Source: Anodontia alba (lineage: Eukaryota > Mollusca > Bivalvia > Lucinida > Lucinidae). Taken from it: a stretch of 64,000 nt of DNA. The stretch is taken from the NCBI GenBank assembly GCA_964016985.1, contig OZ024835.1:441501-505500 (forward strand). Direction: 5' to 3'. Positions 54,720 to 64,000 of the stretch are shown one piece after another. The translations under genes and the position numbers were made by a program. Each line of letters begins with the position of its first letter. Position 1 is the stretch's first letter. The notes beneath the pieces are model-generated. The model was not told where the DNA came from. It did not search any database and was given only the letters and a program-made list of their open reading frames with translations.

Positions 54720-56894
54720 GCAGAACCAACAAACTACAGACCAATAGCGCTAACAAGTTGCCTTTGCAAAACATTAGAGAGAATGATAAACAAACGACTT
54801 GTTTGGTACTTAGAATCTAACAATCTTATCACAAAGTTTCAGTCGGGATTCCGAGCTGAACGTAGTATCAATGATAATTTAGTTAGACTAGAAACTTTTA
54901 TCCGCGATGCTTTTATAAAACGAGAACATGTTGTCGCTGTATTTTTCGATTTGGAAAAAGCCTACGATACTACTTGGCGATACGGAATTTTAAAAGACCT
55001 TCACAACTTTGGTCTGAAAGGAAGACTACCAAACTTTATTAAAAGTTTTCTTGAAGATCGTACTATACAAGTGCGTGTAGGATCGACCCTCTCTGACCTC
55101 TATGATCAAGAGCAGGGTGTTCCTCAAGGAGCCATACTTTCAACCACTTTATTCAACGTGAAATTAAACGATATTATAAACTGTCTGGATTACAAGACAG
55201 ATGGTTCTTTGTACGTTGATGATTTCTGTATATGTTTTGGCTCGAAAAATATGCGCACAATAGAAAGACATCTACAGCAATGTCTAAATAGAATTGAAGA
55301 CTGGGCAATAAGAAATGGTTTCAAATTTTCCAAATCGAAAACTCAGTGCGTTCATTTCTGTCAACAACGGAAAATACACAATGATCCAGCGCTCTACATA
55401 TATGGATCTGAAATACCAGTTGTTGCTGAATCAAAATTTCTTGGGGTTATATTTGATAGAAAACTCTCCTTCATATCCCATATAAAATACGTGAAAGCGA
55501 AATGTTTAAAAGCATTAAACCTTTTAAAAGTGTTATCTCACACAAGTTGGGGTGCGGACAGAACAACTCTTCTTCATCTATATCGTTCTTTAATTCGATC
55601 AAAACTTGATTATGGGTCCATCGTATATGGATCTGCTAGAAAATCTTATCTACAGATGTTAGACACTGTACATAATCAAGGACTTCGTTTGGCATTGGGA
55701 GCTTTTCGTACGTCTCCAATATCGAGTCTTAACGTGGAAGCAGATGAGCCATCGTTATGGCTACGCAGAGAAAAATTGTCTCTTCAGTATGCCATCAGAC
55801 TTGCTGCTAACCCTTCTAACCCTGCTTTTGAAGTCACATTTCCACCACAATTTCAGGAATATTATGAAAGAAAACCTAACGCAATTAAATCCTTCGGCCT
55901 TCGTGTGGCGCCACTTTTAGAATCTGCTAATATTAACACTAAAAACATCCAAAAGCACTCTTTTTCTGATATTCCATCCTGGTGCATTACTAAACCAACT
56001 ATTCTTTTCGATTTACACAATAGCAAAAAGTCACTTTCTGATTCACATCTCATGAAACAAAACTTCCAAGAATTACAATCGCGACTTTCAGACTATCAAC
56101 ACATCTACACTGATGGCTCAAAAGTTGAAGAAAAGGTTGGCTGTGCGTATATATCGGGCAGTCACCATGAAAAGATCCGTCTTCCTGATGACTCATCTGT
56201 TTTCACTGCTGAATCTAAGGCTATTGATATGGCTTTGGATTACGTTATGAATAATTCTTTAGATAACAAATTCGTTATTTTCTCGGACTCCCTTTCTGTT
56301 TTGAAATCTCTAAACCACACATCTTCAAAAAATCCCAAAATTCAGAACCTGATAGAAAAACATCACGAGTTATCGAAAACTAAGGAAATTATATTCTGTT
56401 GGCTCCCCAGCCATGTTGGCATAAAAGGTAACGAGGCTGCCGATGTAAAAGCAAAGGCCTCACTCGATCTAGAAATTTCGAATTTTAAACTTCCATGTAC
56501 AGATTTTAAACCTTTTATCAACAGGTACATCTTATCCAAATGGCAGCTGTCATGGGACAGAGCGACATTCAATAAACTACATGAAATAAAACCGGTTCTT
56601 GGTAAAAATAATATTTATCGGTCATTAAGGCGAGAAGAAGTGGTTCTTACTCGTCTACGTATAGGTCATACTAGACTCACACATTCTTATCTACTTAAAC
56701 GAGAAGATCAGCCATTTTGTATCAGCTGTAATGAACTTTTTACGGTAAAACACTTTCTGATCGATTGCATTGAATTCTCTCATGTACGACGTCAATTCTT
56801 CCAAACAAATGACCTGAGATACTTATTTGAAAATGTACCAAATGATAGCATACTTATGTTTTTAAAACACATCAATCTTTTTAACAAAGTATAA
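54720..56894 (+). pseudogene. LINE H ORF2 fragment: RT, RNase H and CCHC
   Basis: Open from about residue 506 to the normal stop. Reverse transcriptase motifs FFDLEKAYD and YVDD, RNase H TDGS, AESKAI, SDSLS and NEAAD, and C-terminal CISCNELFTVKHFLIDC are intact. The upstream host-derived frame (MICLVYFPHSFSSV) reads into it by chance. There is no endonuclease, so it is a dead copy despite its open frame. Confidence 0.9.
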
Positions 56895-57047
56895 CTGCTT
56901 TAATTTTTAAATTCGTTCTAGTTTTACATTTTATGCATTTATGACTTATCATTATAATCGTTTCACTACAGAACCATATTAGTTCACCATTTTGACGCAA
57001 ATGACCCTCATGGGTTGATGCGTCGTTAAACCTGAACTCATCATCAT
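54720..57047 (+). mobile_element. LINE H, 5'-truncated (ORF2 3' half)
   Basis: Flanked by a perfect 12-bp target duplication TTTTCATCTGTG (54708-54719 and 57048-57059). It starts within ORF2 before the NYRPIALTS motif and ends in a short ATC tail. Its 3' UTR (TTATCATTATAATCG) places it with the D/E subfamily. It interrupts the decayed large protein frame. Confidence 0.95.
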
Positions 57048-57059
57048 TTTTCATCTGTG

Positions 57060-59820
57060 ACTATGCTAGAAAGAACAACCAAACACCAGTTGTAACATTT
57101 GACCAATCACTGTACTGGAAGGCGTTGATGATAATACATCAAAGTAATGCAGATAGCTTTTTACGTAGCATAGTTCTTCGTCTGGGAGGATTTCATACAG
57201 AGATGAGCTTCCTTGGCTGCATCGGTCATTTGATGCAAGGCTCTGGACTCGCAGAACTGTTAGAAACTGTATATGCTTCAAATGCTGTCGGTCACATGCT
57301 GAATGGAAAAGCAGTTGCAAGAGCACTGAGGGGACATTTCTTGGTAGACAATGCCCTACATGCACTGTTGGTTGCTAATATCTATGGTGTAGAGATAGCA
57401 GTGGAAACCCCCAGACAAGAACTGTCCAGAGAGACAAGCAGGCAGCTGATGGATATTTCAAGTACTAGCGGGGTGGGTTTAAATGAATCAACCGTTGCCG
57501 TTGATATACCCAATGATACTGTTGAGTCATCAACTTCTGAGAGGTATTCCCCTCGCCAAGAGAGGGTAAAAGAGTTACAAGATGTCTTTGAAAGCCTTGT
57601 GGCTGGCACTGTCACACCTCCAATAGTGTATGCAGATGAGCGGCTGAATATAGTATGCCAGCAATTAAAACAGAAGAAAGATGACCTCAAACAGTATCCT
57701 ACCGCCGCTTTGTGGATTCAAAACATGGAGATGATAGACATTTTAAGAACATTCATCATAGCTGAAAGAACAGGCAACTGGGAGTTAAGCTTGTATTCCT
57801 TGCAATAGATGCTTCCATACTTTGCAGCTGCCGGGCATAATCTGTACTTAAAGTCTGTTTATGTGTACCTCCAAACAATGTATAGACTTCAGGATACCAA
57901 TCCGAGGGTATATGAAGCATTCAAGTCTGGACTGCACATTATTAGACAAAGTAACAGATTCTGGGGAGGCTTACCGCCTGATCTGGTAATTGAACAAGTC
58001 TTGATGAGGAGTGTCAAAACAACAGGTGGGATGACACGAGGAAAAGGCATGACAGAGTCCCAACGTGCCCAGTGGTTACTCTATATGCCTTCTTGTGCTG
58101 CCATGAATGTGGCTATGCAAACATTTTGTGGAAAGGATTTCCACACCAGCACACAACATAAAATAATGAAATGGGTAAATCAAGGATGGAGAGAGATTTC
58201 AAGGATACAGAGACATTTTTGTCATTCCTCGTTGAGAGAAATCCTTTCTGTGAAGATGCTTTGTTGCGAAATATTGAGACTGGTGTTACATCAGATGCTT
58301 CAGTAAATGCCTACAAAGCTAAAGACGTAGGTAGCAATGTCATACAGGCAATGCCTGGCAACAACGCCTTTGACTATTCCTTTAAGAAGTCCTGTCAAGT
58401 TGTGACTCAAACAACAACTCCCTCTGTCACCCTAGATGGCGAAACAGTTCATGTTGACCCACAACTGCTTTTTCACTTATAGCAGCTGCCCAGAGATCAA
58501 TGGAGAATATTCCCCATGTTTTTGAATATGAACTGTGTAGTGTTCCTTCATCACTGTTTAATACATCTGGATTCATCTGAGAACCCGATAAACCGGCTTT
58601 GGCAGAAGCCATCTGGACTCTCGGGGATTGCGGCCTCAATGAACTATTGAGTGAGAGTGTTCAGTATGTACTAGATGGTGGCTCCTTGTTGCAACGCATT
58701 CCTTGGACTAAAGGTACCACCTTTTCAACAATATGCAGCTCATATGTTAAACATGTTACAGCAAGGTATCCAAATGCTGTGGTTGTATTTGATGGATATA
58801 GGTCGGGTCCAACTACACAGGACACTGCACATTTGCGACGCACTCGAGGGGTGACAGGTACCAGAGTATATTTTACAGAAAATATTCCGTTCAAGTCAAA
58901 GAAGGAACAGTTCTTGTTCAACTCAGAAAACAAGCAGGAGTTCATTCTAATGCGGAGTCGTTTTCTGGAAGACAATGGATACAATACATCCCATGCTGAA
59001 AGTGATGCTGATCTCCTTATTGTAATGAATGCTGTCAAGCACTCAGAGCACACCATGTTATCGTAATCGGTGAAGACACTAACTTGCTTGTGCTACTATG
59101 CTTTCATGCAAATCTGGAATACTACAAAATATGCTTCAAATCTGAGCCCAAACAACGAAGATCAAAAAGTCTGAGGGTATGGGACATCATGAAAACCAAA
59201 GTCTTGCTTGGACCAGACATTTGCCGTTTGTTACCATTCATTCATGCTTTAACAGGATGCGACACAACATCTCGTATCTATGGAATAAGCAAAGGATCAG
59301 CATTAAAGAGGGCTAAAACCGACCCTCAATTTGAATCCAAGGCAGATGTATTTCTAAAGAAGACATTGTTGCAGCTGGTGAACATATTCTTGTAAGTCTC
59401 TATGGAGGTGTTTCATTAGAAGGCTTGAATCCGCTACGTTTTCGAAGATTTACAAATTGGGTCATGTCCAGCTCATCATATGTACAGGTGAATACTTTCT
59501 CCTCCCCACCCCCCCCCCCCCCGCCCCCAACATCTGCTGCTGCCAAATACCACAGTATGCGTGTCTACTACCAAGTCCAGGAATGGACAAATACTTGCAA
59601 ACAGCTTCCAAACGACTGGGGATGGTCAGTAGTACAGAACAAATTATTACCCATCAATACAGATCTTCCAGCTGCACCAGACAGTCCGCTAAAAATGATT
59701 AAGTGTACCTGAAAATAAAACTGTGACACAAAGCGGTGTACATGTAGGAAACATGGGTTGGACTGTTCAATAGGTTGCAGCGAATGCAGAGGAATGAGCT
59801 GTACTAATGTTTCACAGCTA
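57060..59820 (+). pseudogene. Decayed large uncharacterised protein, C-terminal half with PIN/FEN-like nuclease motifs
   Basis: Resumes in the frame interrupted by LINE H. Recognisable blocks: LRLGGFHTEMSFLGCIGHLM (57180), GKAVARALRGHFLVDNAL (57307), MLPYFAAAGHNLYLKS (57809), EQVLMRSVKTTGGMTRG (57990), YVLDGGSLLQRIPW (58666), VVVFDGYRSGPTTQD (58780), ESDADLLIV (58998), IGEDTNLLVLL (59070), LTGCDTTSRIYGIS (59251), NDWGWSVV (59610) and a Cys-rich tail CTCRKHGLDCSIGCSECRG (59740-59800). The VFDGY, DADLLIV, GEDT.LLVLL and GCDTTS series resembles PIN/FEN-like nucleases (inference). Breaks: TAG 57806, shifts near 58170, 58478, 59050 and 59350, TGA near 58578, and TGA 59710 and TAA 59716. One expected acidic residue is Asn (GEDTN). 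Confidence 0.7.
59506..59527. repeat. Poly-C tract
   Basis: Run of C broken once by A and once by G, inside the decayed large protein frame. A likely expansion that inserted a proline run. Confidence 0.85.
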
Positions 59821-60892
59821 ACAGAATCAGCTTTAACTGATGCATTATAGGGTTCAAAATGATAGCACAGTAAATAAGATGAACCGTTATCAGGAACTGA
59901 AGATGAAGAAATCAGATCCAACATTGTAGCCTTAATAAAGATACGGAAAACAACCACAACAATAAGATGATGCTAAAATATGGAATGAACATTAGACCAT
60001 CTAAGCAATCAGTTCTTTCCAAAGATAGCCAGGAAACATCTCAACAAATATCACAAGTATTAGAATTAGCTAGTGTTTCTTTTCTGAGTTGGACAGAGCT
60101 TCAGTTTGCTTAAACTCATGCTCAAGTAATGAAGTCTGTCAAATCCAAATATCATGATTGATTGGAGTGACTAAGGTCTTAAAAGCATTATATAAAATAT
60201 TTCAAAGTATGAAAACCTGTTAGGAGTAACTCTCAATGTTTCCAATATTTACTGAACAATACTTTCATGAAGTGATGCAAGCTTCATTATAACTCAGTAA
60301 TATATCAGGATATTTGAAGCAAAACAAACTTTTCAGGTAAACTCAAAAATGTTTTACATTCTTCATTATGACTCGTCAGTACATTCGGATTACTGTCATT
60401 AACCGCTTGGTCAGCATGGTTTTCTATATAACTCTGTGATGAAAATAATAAGATAAAACTCTGAGAAATGTCAATGCAAAAATTCCTAGTATGCAGCCAC
60501 TGTTGAGTACTGATTGATACATGCTGCAATATTATGTATTCATATATTCTCATATCAATCTACTTTGCACTCAGTTCAAAGGTAAGACCAAGACCAGGAT
60601 AGAACCGCAATGCAATATGCGGATTAATACAAAACTTGCATACTCCTTAGGGCAATCAATATACTAAGTTTGTGTGTTACAAAAAGGTGTTTGTATTTTA
60701 CATATAAGATGATAATGGTAATAAATGTAAGGTATTCCTTTGGTGATTTTATCATTATGCAGACTATGCATATTGATTGCAATCACAATGGGTGGTGTTA
60801 CCCCACCCACTTAACTGTCCGTGCATATTTAATTCAGAATATGGAGAAAACATCAAAATTGACTATGTAAAGTGTTTAAAATTTATTCTGTT
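59821..60892. other. Gene-free AT-rich stretch
   Basis: Downstream of the decayed gene. No RNA gene, repeat or domain-bearing frame recognised. Confidence 0.5.
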
Positions 60893-61386
60893 GGGGCTTG
60901 ACGATATGTCTTTGGCTTGGCCCGCCGTGGTTCAACTATTGTTTTTCATTTACTCTGGCATAGAGTAGAATTAGCCATGAGTACTCGTCTTTGTTTATTA
61001 TAGTGATTAATTTGATTTTTATGTTTTCGCTTTGATGCATTGACTGAGTTGGGGAGCCTTTATGCGAACCGAATTTTTATGTATTTCTGTATTAAGAGTA
61101 GCATCAGGACCCAGGGTGAAGCTAGCTAGCTGTAAAAGTGCTTTAACCCCCCCCCCCCCCCCCCCCCCCGGTGGTTTGCTCTACCGACCGTTCTAAGGCG
61201 GTGGTCCCGGTGTTAGTCTTACTCTTTGCTGCTTTGTGGTTTATTCTACGAGGCGATTTGTTGTATGTCTTTCCGTGTGTCATTTTGTTCTTGTGTTTTT
61301 TAGTGTTTTTAGTATTGCGATTACCTCGCTTGGGGAAGAGAGGGCTAATATTAGTGCTTTTCGTACGTTTGTTCGGTTTGTGCTTT
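60893..61386 (+). mobile_element. PLE-like element, 3' region only, interrupted by LINE G
   Basis: Starts TTGGGGCTTGACGATATGTC, equivalent to the sequence just after the reverse transcriptase frame at 13964, and continues through GATGCATTGACTGAGTTGGG, a 24-bp poly-C run (61147-61170) and GGCGGTGGTCCCGGTGTTAG. It is cut at TTTGTGCTT by the tail of LINE G. It is a 5'-truncated copy without coding sequence for reverse transcriptase. Confidence 0.8.
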
Positions 61387-64000
61387 AGATAATGATGATG
61401 ATGAGTTCAGGTTTAACGACGCATCAACCCATGAGGGTCATTTGCGTCAAAATGGTAAACTAACATGGTTCCGTAATGAAACGGCTATAAAGGTAAGTTA
61501 TATATGCATAAAATGTAAAACTAGAACGAATTTAAAAATTAAAGCAGTTAGACTTTGTTAAAAAGGTTGATGTGTTTTAAAAAGAACAGTATATTATCAG
61601 CAGGTACATTTTCAAATAAGTATCTCAGGTCATTTGTTTGAAAGAATTGACGTCGCACATGAGAGAATTCAATGCAGTCGATCAGGAAGTGTTTCGCCGT
61701 AAAAGGTTCATTACAGCTGATACAAAATGGCTGATCTTCTCGTTTAAGCAGATAAGAATGTGTGAGTCTAGTATGACCTATACGTAGACGAGTAAGAACT
61801 ACTTCATCTCGCCTTAATGATCGATAAATGGTATTTTTACCAAGAACCGGTTTTATTTCATGTAGTTTATTGAATGTCGCTCTGTCCCATGACAGCTGCC
61901 ATTTAGATAAGATGTACCTGTTGATAAAAGGTTTAAAATCTGTACATGGAAGTTTAAAATTCGAAATTTCTAGATCGAGTGAGGCCTTTGCTTTTACATC
62001 GGCAGCCTCGTTACCTTTTATGCCAACATGGCTGGGGAGCCAACAGAATATAATTTCCTTAGTTTTCGATAACTCGTGATGTTTTTCTATCAAGTTCTGA
62101 ATTTTGGGACTTTTTGAAGATGTGTGGTTTAGAGATTTCAAAACAGAAAGGGAGTCAGAGAAAATAACGAATTTGTTATCTAAAGAATTATTCATAACGT
62201 AATCCAAAGCCATATCAATAGCCTTGGATTCAGCAGTGAAAATAGATGAGCCATCAGGTAGACGGATCTTTTCATGGTGACTGCCCGATATATACGCACA
62301 GCCAACCTTTTCTTCAACTTTTGAGCCATCAGTGTAGATGTGTTGGTAGTCTGAAAGTCGCGAGTGTAATTCTTGGAAGTTTTGTTTCATGAGATGTGAA
62401 TCAGATAGTGACTTTTTGCTATTGTGTAAATCGAAAAGAATAGTTGGTTTAGTAATGCACCAGGATGGAATATCAGAAAAAGAGTGCTTTTGGATGTTTT
62501 TAGTGTTAATATTAGAGGATTCTAAAAGTGGTGCTATACGAAGGCCGAAGGATTTAATTGCGTTAGGTTTTCTTTCATAATATTCCTGAAATTGTGGTGG
62601 AAATGTGACTTCAAAAGCAGGGTTAGAAGGGTTAGCAGCAAGTCTGATGGCGTACTGAAGGGACAATTTTTCTCTGCGTAGCCATAACGATGGCTCATCT
62701 GCTTCCACGTTAAGACTCGATATTGGAGACGTACGAAAAGCTCCCAATGCCAAACGAAGTCCTTGATTATGTACAGTGTCTAACATCTGTAGATAAGATT
62801 TTCTAGCAGATCCATATACGAGGGACCCATAATCAAGTTTTGATCGAATTAAAGAACGATATAGATGAAGAAGAGTTGTTCTGTCCGCACCCCAACTTGT
62901 GTGAGATAACACTTTTAAAAGGTTTAATGCTTTTAAACATTTCGCTTTCACGTATTTTATATGGGGTATGAAGGAGAGTTTTCTATCAAATATAACCCCA
63001 AGAAATTTTGATTCGGCAACAACTGGTATTTGAGATCCATATATGTAGAGTGCTGGATCATTGTGTATTTTCCGTTGTTGACAGAAATGAACGCACTGCG
63101 TTTTCGATTTGGAAAATTTGAAGCCATTTCTTGTTGCCCAGTCTTCAATTCTATTTAGACATTGCTGTAGATGTCTTTCTATTGTGCGCATATTTTTCGA
63201 GCGAAAACAAATACAAAAATCATCAACGTACAAAGAACCATCTGTTTTGTAATCCAGACAGTTTATAAAATCGTTTAATTTCACGTTGAATAACGTGGTT
63301 GAAAGTATTGCTCCTTGAGGAACGCCCTGTTCTTGATCATAGAGATCAGACAGGGTCGATCCTACACGCACTTGTATTGTACGATCTTCAAGAAAACTTT
63401 TAATAAAGTTTGGTAGTCTTCCTTTCATACCAAAGTTATGTAGGTCTTTTAAAATTCCATATCGCCAAGTGGTATCATAGGCTTTTTCCAAATCGAAAAA
63501 TACAGCGACTACATGTTCTCGTTTGATAAAAGCATCGCGGATAAAAGTTTCTAGTCTAACTAAATTATCATTGGTACTACGTTCAGCTCGGAATCCCGAT
63601 TGAAGTTTTGTTATAAGATTGTTAGATTCTAAGTACCAAACAAGTCGTTTGTTTATCATTCTCTCTAGTGTTTTGCAAAGGCAACTTGTTAGCGCTATTG
63701 GTCTGTAGTTTGTTGGTTCTGCATGATCTTTCCCTGGTTTGGGAATAGGTATAATTGTGGCCAAACGCCAGCTTTCTGGAAAAACTCCTGTTGTCCATAT
63801 ACCGTTGAAAATATGTAAAAGTGTGTCAAGGGCGGTTTCGGGAAGGTGTTTAAGCATCTGGTAATGGATGTCATCAGGGCCTGTAGCTGTATCTTTTGAT
63901 ACTGCGATAGCATCTTTAAGTTCTGTAATGTTAAACAGGCTGTTATATTCTTCAGTATTTGAAGAGGTGAAATTAAGTTTGATTTTTTCTTCTTGTTTTT
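61387..64000 (-). mobile_element. LINE G, runs off the window
   Basis: The (ATC)n tail and 3' UTR (GCTATAAAGGTAAGTTATA type, as in A and B) are at the left; ORF2 continues past the right edge. It is inserted into the PLE-like 3' region. Its 5' end and target duplication are outside the window. Confidence 0.93.
61548..64000 (-). CDS. LINE G ORF2, C-terminal ~817 codons (partial)
   Basis: The stop is at 61548-61550 and the frame is open to the window edge; the Met at 63857 is internal (the family residue near 460). Reverse transcriptase FFDLEKAYD and YVDD, RNase H TDGS, AESKAI, SDSLS and NEAAD, and the C-terminal CCHC are intact. It is very close to the 3' part of LINE A, sharing FDRKLSFIPHIKYVKAK. 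The endonuclease and ORF1 are not in view. Confidence 0.93.
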   Translation of the reverse strand, partial: KQEEKIKLNFTSSNTEEYNSLFNITELKDAIAVSKDTATGPDDIHYQMLKHLPETALDTLLHIFNGIWTTGVFPESWRLATIIPIPKPGKDHAEPTNYRPIALTSCLCKTLERMINKRLVWYLESNNLITKLQSGFRAERSTNDNLVRLETFIRDAFIKREHVVAVFFDLEKAYDTTWRYGILKDLHNFGMKGRLPNFIKSFLEDRTIQVRVGSTLSDLYDQEQGVPQGAILSTTLFNVKLNDFINCLDYKTDGSLYVDDFCICFRSKNMRTIERHLQQCLNRIEDWATRNGFKFSKSKTQCVHFCQQRKIHNDPALYIYGSQIPVVAESKFLGVIFDRKLSFIPHIKYVKAKCLKALNLLKVLSHTSWGADRTTLLHLYRSLIRSKLDYGSLVYGSARKSYLQMLDTVHNQGLRLALGAFRTSPISSLNVEADEPSLWLRREKLSLQYAIRLAANPSNPAFEVTFPPQFQEYYERKPNAIKSFGLRIAPLLESSNINTKNIQKHSFSDIPSWCITKPTILFDLHNSKKSLSDSHLMKQNFQELHSRLSDYQHIYTDGSKVEEKVGCAYISGSHHEKIRLPDGSSIFTAESKAIDMALDYVMNNSLDNKFVIFSDSLSVLKSLNHTSSKSPKIQNLIEKHHELSKTKEIIFCWLPSHVGIKGNEAADVKAKASLDLEISNFKLPCTDFKPFINRYILSKWQLSWDRATFNKLHEIKPVLGKNTIYRSLRRDEVVLTRLRIGHTRLTHSYLLKREDQPFCISCNEPFTAKHFLIDCIEFSHVRRQFFQTNDLRYLFENVPADNILFFLKHINLFNKV

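Noticed and set aside
61548..63857. Met at 63857 as the start of an independent 769-residue gene
   Set aside because: It is an internal residue of LINE ORF2 (QMLKHLPE); the frame continues upstream to the window edge.

Overview
This window looks like repeat-dense nuclear DNA from an invertebrate animal, most likely a bivalve or other lophotrochozoan. The reasons are AT-rich intergenic DNA, many microsatellites and poly-C/poly-A tracts, dispersed long repeats with conserved ends, and several families of eukaryotic retrotransposons. I see no prokaryotic operons, rRNA, tRNA or CRISPR arrays, and no intact host gene. The species assignment is an inference.

The dominant component is one family of I/Nimb-like non-LTR retrotransposons (LINEs). 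The family has a 555-bp 5' UTR, an ORF1 (gag-like protein with three zinc knuckles), an ORF2 of 1228 codons (endonuclease, reverse transcriptase, RNase H, terminal CCHC) and a ~155-bp 3' UTR ending in an (ATC)n tail. I name the copies as follows. A (32979-44680, +) is full length but split by B (35544-41392, +), which is full length with both ORFs intact. C (minus, 28157 down to 12598) is broken into three pieces by other insertions. D (19635-23860, +), E (49120-53703, minus), H (54720-57047, +) and G (61387-end, minus) are 5'-truncated or partial. I (28158-30166, minus) is a 5' part. Target-site duplications (TSDs) of 12-15 bp can be read for A, B, D, E and H.

Layout: 1-4690 holds a dispersed long repeat, then a ~75-bp satellite split by an inverted-repeat element that itself contains a dead Tc1-like transposon. 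4690-11985 is mostly unique AT-rich DNA with short inverted repeats, a (TA)n tract and a GGGTA-rich block. 11988-30166 is a nested stack: LINE C carries two Penelope-like (PLE-like) insertions, and the second of these carries a TIR element with tandem repeats and LINE D. 30180-32966 has degenerate minisatellites, a decayed ORF and AT-rich satellite. 32979-44680 is the A/B nest. 45402-47174 is an inverted copy of the repeat at position 1. 48430-59820 is a long decayed reading frame of an uncharacterised metazoan protein family, broken by LINEs E and H. 60893-64000 is a PLE-like 3' region carrying LINE G.

The most unusual signal is in LINE A. About 2 kb of it (34159-35543 and 41405-42065) differs from all other copies almost only by A-to-G changes on the sense strand, with fairly sharp borders, while the rest of A is nearly normal. 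This is the pattern expected if the LINE RNA was hyper-edited by an adenosine deaminase (ADAR) and then reverse transcribed back into the genome. Other notable points are a chimeric LINE insertion (E) with two 3' ends of different subfamilies inside one TSD, a readable insertion stratigraphy, and a recurrent hydrophobic ORF in the PLE-like 3' region.
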